A program made the translations under genes and the position numbers. Of a stretch of DNA of 44,087 nucleotides, positions 25,873-32,889 are shown one piece after another. The notes below the pieces were generated by a model. That model made no database searches, was not told where the DNA came from, and saw nothing but the letters and a program-made list of their open reading frames with translations. The stretch is taken from positions 1-44,087 of the IMG/VR virus record IMGVR_UViG_3300034012_002569; one strand, written 5' to 3'. The first letter of the stretch is position 1. Every line of letters starts with the position of its first letter. The stretch is from a virus.

Positions 25873-26367
25873 TTATTTATCTAAAAACTGTTTAAGATTC
25901 GGTCTAAAATAGTTTATTGACTTCATTACTTTACGGTCTCGAGAACGATACACTATATAATAATCACCTTGTTTTTCATAGTGGCATTTTTCACCTTGTT
26001 CTTGTTCTCGAACACGAACTGTAAAGTTAGCTTCCTCTTCTGTTTTACAAACTTTACTCATATTTGAAGCTTGAACCTCAGCATATGCAGGTAAAATTTG
26101 ATCTTTTAGACCATGAAGCATAGCTCCATTACCTAGTGACACATAAGTAATATCACAAAGTGCATCTAATACTTCTACAACATTTCCTGTTTCACAAGCG
26201 TCTTTATATTCTTCTAGTTCCTCTAGAATAAAATTATAAACAAACATCCACTCATCTTTAGGTGGAATAGTAGGTTCATAATTATTTGGTTTACCCATTG
26301 TAGCGTTAAATTCCTCTACCTCGCTAACAAATGGAACATAATTTTCTTTAGATTGAGACATGACCAT
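25873..26367 (-). CDS. MazG-like / phosphoribosyl-ATP pyrophosphohydrolase-like protein
   Basis: A 164-residue protein. EVEEFNATMG, then FILEELEEYKDA and VVEVLDALCDITYVSLGNG, follow the EExxE...ExxD metal-binding pattern of all-alpha NTP pyrophosphohydrolases. AYAEVQASNMSKV continues as in the HisE-like phage subgroup. It may clean up non-canonical or alarmone nucleotides. Two in-frame ATGs (26367 and 26361) both overlap folE. Confidence 0.75.
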   Translation of the reverse strand: MVMSQSKENYVPFVSEVEEFNATMGKPNNYEPTIPPKDEWMFVYNFILEELEEYKDACETGNVVEVLDALCDITYVSLGNGAMLHGLKDQILPAYAEVQASNMSKVCKTEEEANFTVRVREQEQGEKCHYEKQGDYYIVYRSRDRKVMKSINYFRPNLKQFLDK

Positions 26368-27043
26368 TATTTATTTTAAGTGAATCAAAAAATTCTTTAC
26401 GTGCTAAATTATCGTTTTCCATAAACACACCTGATGCTTTAGTAGTGACCATTGCTGCACCTTGATGTTTAATACCTCTACAACTAACACAATTGTGAGT
26501 AGCAACTACAGTTACAATAACACCTAAGTTCTCTTCACAAACTTTATTTACTGCTTGATGAATAGCTGCTGTTAATTGTTCTTGGATAGCTCCTCTACGA
26601 CCAAAATGTTCTACAATGCGATTTAGTTTTGATAAACCGATTACTCGACCTTCAGCACCTGCAATATAACCAATATGAACTACACCTCTAATTGTTTGGT
26701 GATGATGTGAACACATTGAAGTTAAATTGATATTACGTTCAATAATTACTCCATCATAACCATCTGATGGGAATGAAGTAATGTCAGTAAATCCATTATA
26801 ACGACCAGCCCATAAATCATTAACATATGCTTTAGCTACACGGCGAGGTGTATCTGCTGAGTTAGGATCATTTTGCCAGTCACATTTTAATGCTGATAAG
26901 AAATTACCAAAATGTACTGTGGCTTCTTCAATCATTGATTGTTTTTCATCATCCGTTAATGGACGATCTGCGGCAGCACCATTTGCTAAACCTGTCTTCA
27001 CACACTCAATATCGTTGTGAAATTTTCTTCTATTATTTTCCAT
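26348..27043 (-). CDS. folE: GTP cyclohydrolase I (FolE)
   Basis: A 231-residue FolE. Zinc ligands lie in MCSHHHQT (C111, H113/H114) and NCVSCRGIKH (C185, C188). DTPRRVAKAYVNDLW and GLSKLNRIVEHFGRR are the GTP-binding blocks. It converts GTP to dihydroneopterin triphosphate, the first step of 7-deazaguanine synthesis. Its ATG lies 7 nt after a strict promoter. The neighbouring queE, queD, queC and dpdA genes argue for preQ0 rather than folate. Confidence 0.93.
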   Translation of the reverse strand: MENNRRKFHNDIECVKTGLANGAAADRPLTDDEKQSMIEEATVHFGNFLSALKCDWQNDPNSADTPRRVAKAYVNDLWAGRYNGFTDITSFPSDGYDGVIIERNINLTSMCSHHHQTIRGVVHIGYIAGAEGRVIGLSKLNRIVEHFGRRGAIQEQLTAAIHQAVNKVCEENLGVIVTVVATHNCVSCRGIKHQGAAMVTTKASGVFMENDNLARKEFFDSLKINNGHVSI

Positions 27044-27050
27044 ATAACCT

Positions 27051-27079
27051 AATATATTAATTTATTTCTAGATAGCCAA
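27051..27079 (-). promoter_or_regulatory. phage promoter TTGGCT-N17-TATATT before folE
   Basis: On the minus strand TTGGCT (27079-27074), 17 nt, TATATT (27056-27051), AGGTTAT, then the folE ATG. The -35 is inside the last codons of the hpt gene, so it forms an internal promoter. It shares the 16-mer TATATTAGGTTATATG with the 13.1 kb promoter. Confidence 0.75.
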
Positions 27080-27577
27080 AATATATGGCAAACTTCTCTT
27101 TTTACCTAAATCATCATCCATTCCAAATCCAACAACCCATTCATCTGTAATTTCAAATCCATAAAGTGAACCTACAGGTATATTTACTTCATTGATGTAA
27201 CGCTTAATCAGAGTAACTATTTGGACGCTTGCTGGGTCAAATTGATAAAAATGATTTGCTAATGCATTCATTGTTATTCCTGAGTCGTAGATGTCATCTA
27301 CAATATAAACATGTTTATTAGTGACATCTACTGATTTGTCTAGTATCATATTTAAATCGCCTCGTTCTCTACCTTCATATGACCTTACTTTTACAAAATC
27401 ACATTCTGGGTCTAGTGAAGATAATTTTTCAGCTAGTTTAGAATAGAAAACAAATCCACCATTTAGTACACATACTAAAACAATAGGAATTTTTTCTGAT
27501 TTATGGCGATTTAAAATTTGTGTAGCTAAGAAATCAATTCTTGCCTCGATGACTTCATTTTCAAATAATACTTTCAT
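27068..27577 (-). CDS. hpt: hypoxanthine/guanine phosphoribosyltransferase
   Basis: A 169-residue type I phosphoribosyltransferase. VYIVDDIYDSGITM (91-103) is the PRPP-binding motif, VCVLNGGFVFYSKL (35-48) the PPi loop, and WVVGFGMDDD the purine-binding end. It makes IMP or GMP from free base and PRPP. It lies between folE and queE. DpdA-type base exchange releases guanine, so a salvage role is plausible. It overlaps the thioredoxin-like gene by 17 nt. Confidence 0.9.
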   Translation of the reverse strand: MKVLFENEVIEARIDFLATQILNRHKSEKIPIVLVCVLNGGFVFYSKLAEKLSSLDPECDFVKVRSYEGRERGDLNMILDKSVDVTNKHVYIVDDIYDSGITMNALANHFYQFDPASVQIVTLIKRYINEVNIPVGSLYGFEITDEWVVGFGMDDDLGKKRSLPYILAI

Positions 27578-27836
27578 GTAACTCTTTTATTGAATGTAAC
27601 CCTGGGTAATGTTTAATTTTTCCTTTGTTGGATAATATTACGTGAGGGTAATAATCTATAGCAAACGCTGTTTCTAATTCCTCATTTTCATTAATATTAA
27701 TAATTTCAAATCCAAGTTTTTCAGCGATTTCTTGAACCATAGGATTAGCTACTTTACATCCTCCACACCAATCAGCGTAGAAGAATGTAACAGTATTTTT
27801 TGTTTTTAATGCTTCAGTTAATAATTTTTTATCCAT
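27561..27836 (-). CDS. thioredoxin-like protein (CGGC)
   Basis: A 91-residue thioredoxin fold with FFYADWCGGCK (C24, C27) and the cis-proline segment IDYYPHVILSNKG. Slightly shorter than E. coli thioredoxin (108). It may reduce the phage ribonucleotide reductase or QueE-linked substrates. Start and stop overlap neighbours in the deazaguanine island. Confidence 0.85.
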   Translation of the reverse strand: MDKKLLTEALKTKNTVTFFYADWCGGCKVANPMVQEIAEKLGFEIININENEELETAFAIDYYPHVILSNKGKIKHYPGLHSIKELHESII

Positions 27837-28618
27837 TATACTTCTCTTTTAGTGTCAAATGCTATAATATGTTCTCTACCTGTAAAATTATAACCATTAT
27901 CTCTACAAAAGTCCATCACCATAGGATATACTCGAATTAATTCATCTCTTGTATCACCAGGAGGCATTAACCAAGTCTTACGTTTTGGAATATCCATTTC
28001 AACTCTAAACGCTTCAATCTCAGTCCATGCTTCAGACATTTCAATAGGATTACAAACAGGTTTGAAATGATAGTCATGATGGTATTCTAATGTCTTTTTT
28101 ATCGCTTCTTTATCGAGACGAAATTTGTTATGTTGGTCCACCATTTTTTGGTCAGCAACTTTACCTTGCGGAGTAATAGTCCCAATTGCAGGAACGCTGT
28201 TACTAAACTTAGGACTAAGAGATATAAGACCAATAGGGTAGTCAGTTTCAATGAAATGAGAACCTTCTGTTTCAATTGTGATAAATAGGCCACGTTTTTC
28301 TGCTAAATGGGTTAATTCATTTACTAAGTCAGGATGCATTGTAGGTGAACCACCTGTTAGCATCATTTCTCTAATGAATGGGTTATTGTCATAAATAGCA
28401 ATAATATCGTTAAACGTATATTTTCCTTTTTCAGGATGAATACTTGTATACCAACTATCACACCATCCACCATCTCCAAACCAACATCTGTGAGTACATC
28501 CTGTAGTTCTAATAACTACTGTAGGCATCCCAGCTCTACTACCTTCAGATTGTACAGCTGTGTATAACTCTACAATAGGTAATTTTTTATTATAATCTTC
28601 TATTCTTCCTGGTTTCAT
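27836..28618 (-). CDS. queE: 7-carboxy-7-deazaguanine synthase QueE (radical SAM)
   Basis: A 260-residue QueE-like radical SAM protein. AVQSEGSRAGMPTVVIRTTGC and MLTGGSPTMHPDLV are QueE features. The cluster cysteines are C41-x3-C45-x7-C53, where the third cysteine is displaced by an inserted FGDGG relative to the usual CxxxCxxC. It turns CPH4 into CDG. It overlaps the thioredoxin-like gene by 1 nt. The insertion is a lineage-specific change. Confidence 0.88.
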   Translation of the reverse strand: MKPGRIEDYNKKLPIVELYTAVQSEGSRAGMPTVVIRTTGCTHRCWFGDGGWCDSWYTSIHPEKGKYTFNDIIAIYDNNPFIREMMLTGGSPTMHPDLVNELTHLAEKRGLFITIETEGSHFIETDYPIGLISLSPKFSNSVPAIGTITPQGKVADQKMVDQHNKFRLDKEAIKKTLEYHHDYHFKPVCNPIEMSEAWTEIEAFRVEMDIPKRKTWLMPPGDTRDELIRVYPMVMDFCRDNGYNFTGREHIIAFDTKREV

Positions 28619-29121
28619 AATATTTCGTTTAAATTGATTCCTTGTTTATCTTTATCACTAAAAACAACATCATTATCTATATTATTGAAGCAAAATCTAT
28701 CTATAATAGACTTAACTTCTGGTATTGAGGACCATAATATATTTATTTCATTTTTAGGTGAGTATTCTTCATCTACTAAATAATTAACTATAGAATTAGG
28801 AGTTAAAGTTAAAAACCCATGAGCATATCCTTTAGGAACATATAATCCATCTCCTTCTTCTAGAACAAATGAATCTACTTTTTTATAAGTCTCACTATCT
28901 TTTCTAAGGTCAATAATTATATCTACTATCCTACCTTGGATTACAAATAATAATTTACTTTGTTGTTTAGGAGAAGATTGTAGATGCATTCCTCTAAAAG
29001 TATAAATACTATTATTAACAATAACATTAGATTGAGTCCAATTATCATTTAATTCAATTGGGGTAAATAATCCTCTATTATCTTTAAAAATAGGTTGTTT
29101 TATTAAATACGGAGTTTCCAT
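28615..29121 (-). CDS. RmlC-like cupin epimerase inside the queuosine-type cluster
   Basis: A 168-residue cupin with FRGMHLQ (R43, H46) and VPKGYAHGFLTL, as in dTDP-4-keto-rhamnose 3,5-epimerases. I chose the ATG at 29121, just after the queD stop; a start at 29136 would overlap queD. It is a second copy of the family seen at 7.9 kb but the two are diverged. Its place between queE and queD is unexpected: it may be a sugar enzyme in transit or act on a modified base. Confidence 0.8.
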   Translation of the reverse strand: METPYLIKQPIFKDNRGLFTPIELNDNWTQSNVIVNNSIYTFRGMHLQSSPKQQSKLLFVIQGRIVDIIIDLRKDSETYKKVDSFVLEEGDGLYVPKGYAHGFLTLTPNSIVNYLVDEEYSPKNEINILWSSIPEVKSIIDRFCFNNIDNDVVFSDKDKQGINLNEIL

Positions 29122-29122
29122 A

Positions 29123-29593
29123 TTATATTTCTCCATAGATAGCTGAGTTTTTATTATGCTCTTTGAATTCTACTTGAACAACACGTACTCTATTATTTGT
29201 TTCTTCTAATACAAATTTATTTACTTTATCGTAAATGTATTTAGCAAACTGTTCTGCTCCTGTAGCTGGTATTACTCTTAATTGGATAAGTTTATTTTTA
29301 TCCATGTCTTCAAATAATTCTAAATAAGGGTCATCTTCAGCCATAATTACAGTATGATCAAACATATGATCCATCCATGCTTTAGGATTCATACCATCAA
29401 TAGTACCTTTAGCTCTTTTCATACCACCAAAGTCCCATACCCAATTTCTCTCATCTAATTCACCTTCAAATGTAATTTTAAATGAAATACCATAACCATG
29501 TAGAAATTGACAGTGTGTTCCATCTGCTCTCCATTGACGAAATACAGTACTAAACCCATCAAATATTTTTGTTGATTGGAATTTTGTTTTCAT
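29123..29593 (-). CDS. queD: 6-carboxy-tetrahydropterin synthase-like QueD (altered zinc site)
   Basis: A 156-residue PTPS/QueD-fold protein. C28 and H32 of the C-x3-HGH motif are present, but HGH is HGY (Y34) and the first zinc histidine (FSAAH in QueD) is F18 in FSTVF. DHTVI and the C-terminal VRVVQVEFKEH block are conserved. It would make CPH4 from the FolE product. An alternative start at 29605 overlaps the thioredoxin gene. Confidence 0.82.
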   Translation of the reverse strand: MKTKFQSTKIFDGFSTVFRQWRADGTHCQFLHGYGISFKITFEGELDERNWVWDFGGMKRAKGTIDGMNPKAWMDHMFDHTVIMAEDDPYLELFEDMDKNKLIQLRVIPATGAEQFAKYIYDKVNKFVLEETNNRVRVVQVEFKEHNKNSAIYGEI

Positions 29594-29594
29594 A

Positions 29595-29846
29595 TTATCC
29601 TTCATTTAACCAAGTTATAATTTGTGAGTGTGATTTTACTCCTGTAAAACGTTTTAGTTCTTGTCCATTTTCTACTAGGATAACTGTAGGTACATTTCGT
29701 ACATTAGCAGCCTCTAATAATGATGGATCAGTGTAATCAATATTTTGTTTACGGACTGGGATTTGTCTTGCAATTTCATCCATAATTGGGCCTAAGGTTT
29801 GGCATGGATTACACCAATTTGCTGTGTAGTAAAATAATTCTTTCAT
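29595..29846 (-). CDS. thioredoxin-like protein (CNPC)
   Basis: An 83-residue minimal thioredoxin/glutaredoxin-like protein. YTANWCNPCQTLGP has C12 and C15, and VRNVPTVILVENG is the cis-proline region. It is the second small redoxin in this island, beside the CGGC one at 27.6 kb, and may serve nrdA or nrdB. It begins inside the last codon of the tiny membrane protein gene. Confidence 0.85.
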   Translation of the reverse strand: MKELFYYTANWCNPCQTLGPIMDEIARQIPVRKQNIDYTDPSLLEAANVRNVPTVILVENGQELKRFTGVKSHSQIITWLNEG

Positions 29847-30010
29847 ACTAATTCTTCGATTATACCTAATATTTCACTAGCTATTAATACACTAGCAGCT
29901 ATAGGTAAGTTAATAAATAATAATACATATCCTGCTAATCGTAAAAATGATTTAGCGAAACTAATTTGTTGATGTTTTTTAGGATCTGGGTATTTCATAG
30001 ATTTAAGCAT
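29843..30010 (-). CDS. tiny single-pass membrane protein
   Basis: A 55-residue protein (MLKSMKYPDPKKHQQ..., or 51 residues from the inner ATG at 29998). A charged N-terminus precedes a hydrophobic stretch, LAGYVLLFINLPIAASVLIA, then SEILGIIEELV. One transmembrane helix is predicted. The ATG overlaps the stop of the preceding small gene and its stop overlaps the next ATG (ATGA). Function unknown. Confidence 0.65.
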   Translation of the reverse strand: MLKSMKYPDPKKHQQISFAKSFLRLAGYVLLFINLPIAASVLIASEILGIIEELV

Positions 30011-30167
30011 TATCTTCTGTTTCTGGGTTTTGTCGTTGGATTTGCTCTTTTAACATAGCCATAAACTTACGTTCCATGATTAATCTATTTTTAGCGGTTG
30101 TTTCATTACGTTTTGTAACTCGCTTGTTATGGGCTTTCTTCCCACCTCGTTTTTTAGATGTTGGCAT
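30003..30167 (-). CDS. tiny very basic protein
   Basis: A 54-residue protein starting MPTSKKRGGKKAHNKR, with 14 Lys/Arg in the first 34 residues and an acidic end (PETEDNA). It could bind DNA or RNA. Its start overlaps the end of queC by 14 nt. No homologue is recognised. Confidence 0.55.
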   Translation of the reverse strand: MPTSKKRGGKKAHNKRVTKRNETTAKNRLIMERKFMAMLKEQIQRQNPETEDNA

Positions 30168-31002
30168 TATTGTGATTATTTAAAATTGTTTCTACATGTT
30201 CTACTACTGTTTCCCAACTTACAGGACCTGTCTCATCAGCATATTCAACTGGGTCTGGTTTTCCAAGTTTCATAAATGCTTCAACTCGTTCTACTGATGA
30301 TGCTGATTTGTAATCACTGTAACAGCTGAAAAAGTAATAAATTGGTTTGTATGATGTGTTTGTACGTTTGTATACTTCATTAAAGTCTAAGCCTAAGCAT
30401 TCAACACATGAATTACCATCTTGTAAAATACCAAACTTATCAGTATGTAAATAAGGTGTATAATGATATACTTTTTCAGCACCCCAATTACCCATCTTAA
30501 ATGCTTCAAAATCAGCATCTCTAAATTCTTGACGACAATCAGGATAAATAGCATGATCACCTGCATGTATTCCCATTGCAATAGCGCATTCAGTATCTTT
30601 TTGTTCAGCAATTGATAATGCAACTGCTTGAATAATAGAACTAAAAATCTTATTACGATTAGGAACTACTGTTGCTTTCATATTCTCTTCAGCATAGTGT
30701 CCTTCAGGTACTTCTTCACCTCCAGTTACTAATGCTGAGTTTAATAGTTCAGATAGGCCATCTAGTTTGATTATTTGATGTTTTATATAATATGGGTATT
30801 CTGCTGTTTTAGACTCTTCATCTAAAATACAATATCCATTAATGTATTTAACTAAATCTTTAGCGCGCTCTAATTCTATATTATGTTTTTGTCCATAATC
30901 AAATGATAATGCTGTAACTTCATAGCCATTGGCGAGGAGATGAAGCAATAGTGTAGAACTATCCATTCCTCCACTTAATGATAATACTGCTTGTTTCTTC
31001 AT
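30154..31002 (-). CDS. queC: 7-cyano-7-deazaguanine synthase QueC (altered zinc site)
   Basis: A 282-residue QueC. The PP-loop is SGGMDSS at 10-16, then FDYGQKH, ATVVPNRN and DCRQEF as in the family. The usual C-terminal zinc site (SCY...CGxCxxC) is reduced: C227 remains in SCY, but the following cysteines read KSASS (232-236). C199 and C202 (SCVEC) might substitute. It makes preQ0 from CDG. A variant promoter lies 18 nt upstream. Confidence 0.9.
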   Translation of the reverse strand: MKKQAVLSLSGGMDSSTLLLHLLANGYEVTALSFDYGQKHNIELERAKDLVKYINGYCILDEESKTAEYPYYIKHQIIKLDGLSELLNSALVTGGEEVPEGHYAEENMKATVVPNRNKIFSSIIQAVALSIAEQKDTECAIAMGIHAGDHAIYPDCRQEFRDADFEAFKMGNWGAEKVYHYTPYLHTDKFGILQDGNSCVECLGLDFNEVYKRTNTSYKPIYYFFSCYSDYKSASSVERVEAFMKLGKPDPVEYADETGPVSWETVVEHVETILNNHNNANI

Positions 31003-31151
31003 AATTTATTTGCTATTTGTAATATAATATCTGTATCCTCGTTTGACAAGCTAAGACGACCTTTCTTTAGCTTTTTTATAGCATCATTCCATTCTTGTTC
31101 ATACAAATTTCCTTGTGTAGGGGCTACTAACCCATGCCATACATCTTCCAT
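30999..31151 (-). CDS. tiny protein upstream of queC
   Basis: A 50-residue acidic protein beginning MEDVWHGLVAPTQGNLYEQEW and ending ILQIANKL. Its stop overlaps the queC ATG (ATGA) and the start context is AGAGTTATG, so it is likely translated. It spans the variant queC promoter. Unknown function. Confidence 0.6.
   Translation of the reverse strand: MEDVWHGLVAPTQGNLYEQEWNDAIKKLKKGRLSLSNEDTDIILQIANKL
31021..31049 (-). promoter_or_regulatory. phage promoter, variant -35 (TTGTCA-N17-TATATT), before queC
   Basis: On the minus strand TTGTCA (31049-31044) and TATATT (31026-31021) are 17 nt apart, with 18 nt to the queC ATG. It lies inside the tiny upstream gene. Confidence 0.5.
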
Positions 31152-31156
31152 AACTC

Positions 31157-31963
31157 TTATTTTATAATTTTATCTAAACGGTTAATTTTTCTAAATTTAT
31201 TTACATTGTAATGTAAAGCATACCAGTTAATATCTTCAGAGGCACGATTCATAACATGGTCAATTTTAGTAATTGGTTTCTCATCCAAACCATGTTCTTT
31301 ATACATTTTATCTTCCATCGCAGCCATAATTGGATTTGAAGTATCTATACTTTCAATGAATGGGTAATTCTGGTGGAATAAAAACTCTTGAGGAGCAGCA
31401 CATCCAAGTAAGTGAACTCTATCAGTAGATTGAATAACATCGCTATTATACAACTTACCTATAACATTTACTCGACCCATTGCAGTAGAAATTGCTGGTA
31501 ATATATGAGTAAAATGCTCTTTATAATACCCGGCACCATATGAAAATGCTATTTTCTTATAACCTAATGATTTATATTTTAAATAACATTCAGCTGCTTC
31601 TTCAATATTAGTTGCTTGAACAACCGCTACTTTAGTAGTATAGTAAGGTAACTTAATTTTAGCCCATTCTGCAGCATTATCAATAGATGCTTGCATATCT
31701 TGCCATACATCAGGTACAATAAATTCATTTGGTTCAAAGTAATTAACCCAATGTAATAGACGTTCAGTATCATAAGCATGTCCTAGTTCATGTAAACTAT
31801 TATCCATGATAATGTAACGACCATCTTTCTTTGCTTGGTCAAAATACTTAAAATATTCATACTCACTATCTAGTAAGTGAGGCAAACAATAATCGTAATC
31901 ATTGAATGTTTGTGAGACGTTTAGTACTGCTAATGGTACTTCATGTGAGACTTTTATTTTCAT
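31157..31963 (-). CDS. dpdA: DpdA-like DNA-guanine transglycosylase (TGT fold)
   Basis: A 268-residue TIM-barrel, tRNA-guanine-transglycosylase-like protein, shorter than bacterial TGT (about 370). D54 in IIMDNSLHELG fits the TGT base-binding Asp region, IAFSYGAG the glycine loop, VHLLGCAAPQEF (183-194) the HLLGxGxP block, and D207 in IESIDTSNP the nucleophile. No zinc cysteine cluster. It would exchange guanine in DNA for a 7-deazaguanine. A strict promoter lies 9 nt before the ATG. Confidence 0.75.
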   Translation of the reverse strand: MKIKVSHEVPLAVLNVSQTFNDYDYCLPHLLDSEYEYFKYFDQAKKDGRYIIMDNSLHELGHAYDTERLLHWVNYFEPNEFIVPDVWQDMQASIDNAAEWAKIKLPYYTTKVAVVQATNIEEAAECYLKYKSLGYKKIAFSYGAGYYKEHFTHILPAISTAMGRVNVIGKLYNSDVIQSTDRVHLLGCAAPQEFLFHQNYPFIESIDTSNPIMAAMEDKMYKEHGLDEKPITKIDHVMNRASEDINWYALHYNVNKFRKINRLDKIIK

Positions 31964-31972
31964 AACTTATTT

Positions 31973-32001
31973 AATATAAATATATTTCTTTTTATTGCCA
32001 A
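31973..32001 (-). promoter_or_regulatory. phage promoter TTGGCA-N17-TATATT before dpdA
   Basis: On the minus strand TTGGCA (32001-31996) is 17 nt from TATATT (31978-31973); the dpdA ATG follows after 9 nt (AAATAAGTT). Only a few nucleotides of leader are expected. Confidence 0.72.
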
Positions 32002-32011
32002 ACTATCTTTC

Positions 32012-32533
32012 TTAATAAGGAAGATCATTTTCTGGTCTATTTTGTAACCATTTTTTATACTGTTGAATCAATTCCTCAGTAGTACCTTCTGCATGTTCAT
32101 AAATGAATGTATGTACTTGTTCTGTGGTACCACCAATCCAATGTTTTAGACTGTATTTTAGACTACTCATACGTTCTTTTTCATCACGTTCAAAATCTTT
32201 TCTTAGATTTTCAATACGTCTATTATACATTTTGATAGCATTACGTTCATGTTCTTGTTTTACTTCAAAACCTTTATCACTGTTACGTATTTCTGCTATT
32301 TCTTCAGCCATCCACCAGTACTCATAATTGATATACTTGGCGTAAGGTGAGTATTCAAAGTCACCATTTTTCATTTTCTCGTCAATACGAGCTTTAGCTC
32401 CTAATGGTTTATGAATTTGGTATCGTCTATGCCAATAAAATACATTAAACTTAGCTAGTTTAGCTGGTTTAGGTGGTGCTTCAATCCCAAATATAGGATT
32501 AAATTCTTTCAAAACTTGTTCTACTGTAACCAT
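32012..32533 (-). CDS. hypothetical protein, charged helical
   Basis: A 173-residue protein. The N-terminal part has PPKPAKLAKFNVFYWHRRYQIHKPLG, and a long charged helix (RNAIKMYNRRIENLRKDFERDEKERM) could form a coiled coil. No family recognised. It overlaps the upstream gene's stop by 1 nt and lies 10 nt from the dpdA promoter. Confidence 0.6.
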   Translation of the reverse strand: MVTVEQVLKEFNPIFGIEAPPKPAKLAKFNVFYWHRRYQIHKPLGAKARIDEKMKNGDFEYSPYAKYINYEYWWMAEEIAEIRNSDKGFEVKQEHERNAIKMYNRRIENLRKDFERDEKERMSSLKYSLKHWIGGTTEQVHTFIYEHAEGTTEELIQQYKKWLQNRPENDLPY

Positions 32534-32826
32534 TATTTTTCTGTTAATTCGCCTGCAAATACTTCTTCTAATAATTCCTCAATGTCAGGTAAGTCAGTTA
32601 ACTCTCTAAAACGTTCAGCATCAAAACTAGGTTCTAATAATTGACCTTGATATTGAACTGTTCTAGCATTAGTTACTTCTTCTAAAGTAACACCAATACC
32701 ATGAGGATATTGATTAGCTGTCCTAATTGTGTAATACTTTCCTTTGATAGGACGGTTAGGTACAGTTTCTATTGTTTTTTGTTTCCATGTATCGTTGATA
32801 CATTCTACTAGTGCTCCTACTTTCAT
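32533..32826 (-). CDS. hypothetical small protein
   Basis: A 97-residue protein with beta-rich opening (VGALVECINDTWKQK...GKYYTIRTANQY) and an acidic C-terminal helix (DIEELLEEVFAGELTEK). The first half looks like a small SH3- or KOW-type barrel. Promoter -10 ends 6 nt from the ATG. Function unknown. Confidence 0.6.
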   Translation of the reverse strand: MKVGALVECINDTWKQKTIETVPNRPIKGKYYTIRTANQYPHGIGVTLEEVTNARTVQYQGQLLEPSFDAERFRELTDLPDIEELLEEVFAGELTEK

Positions 32827-32832
32827 ATCTTA

Positions 32833-32861
32833 AATATAACAAAGAATGGCCCGAAGGCCAA
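32833..32861 (-). promoter_or_regulatory. phage promoter TTGGCC-N17-TATATT
   Basis: On the minus strand TTGGCC (32861-32856) then 17 nt then TATATT (32838-32833), six bases before an ATG. Its -35/spacer has the same UUCG hairpin sequence as the gp44 promoter. Confidence 0.75.
32847..32860 (-). terminator. UUCG-tetraloop hairpin overlapping promoter
   Basis: The minus strand reads TGGCC-TTCG-GGCCA, then TTCTTTGTTAT. The stem-loop is identical to that at 19334-19347, with a weaker U-tract. It may terminate the tagged-protein operon upstream while carrying the -35 of the next. Confidence 0.5.
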
Positions 32862-32889
32862 ACTTTAAATGTAATATGTTACTAGATTA

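Noticed and set aside
28099-30623. Alternative minus-strand frames inside queE (28099-28293) and queC (30393-30623)
   Set aside because: They are out of frame within recognised enzymes and have hydrophobic or unbalanced composition without motifs.
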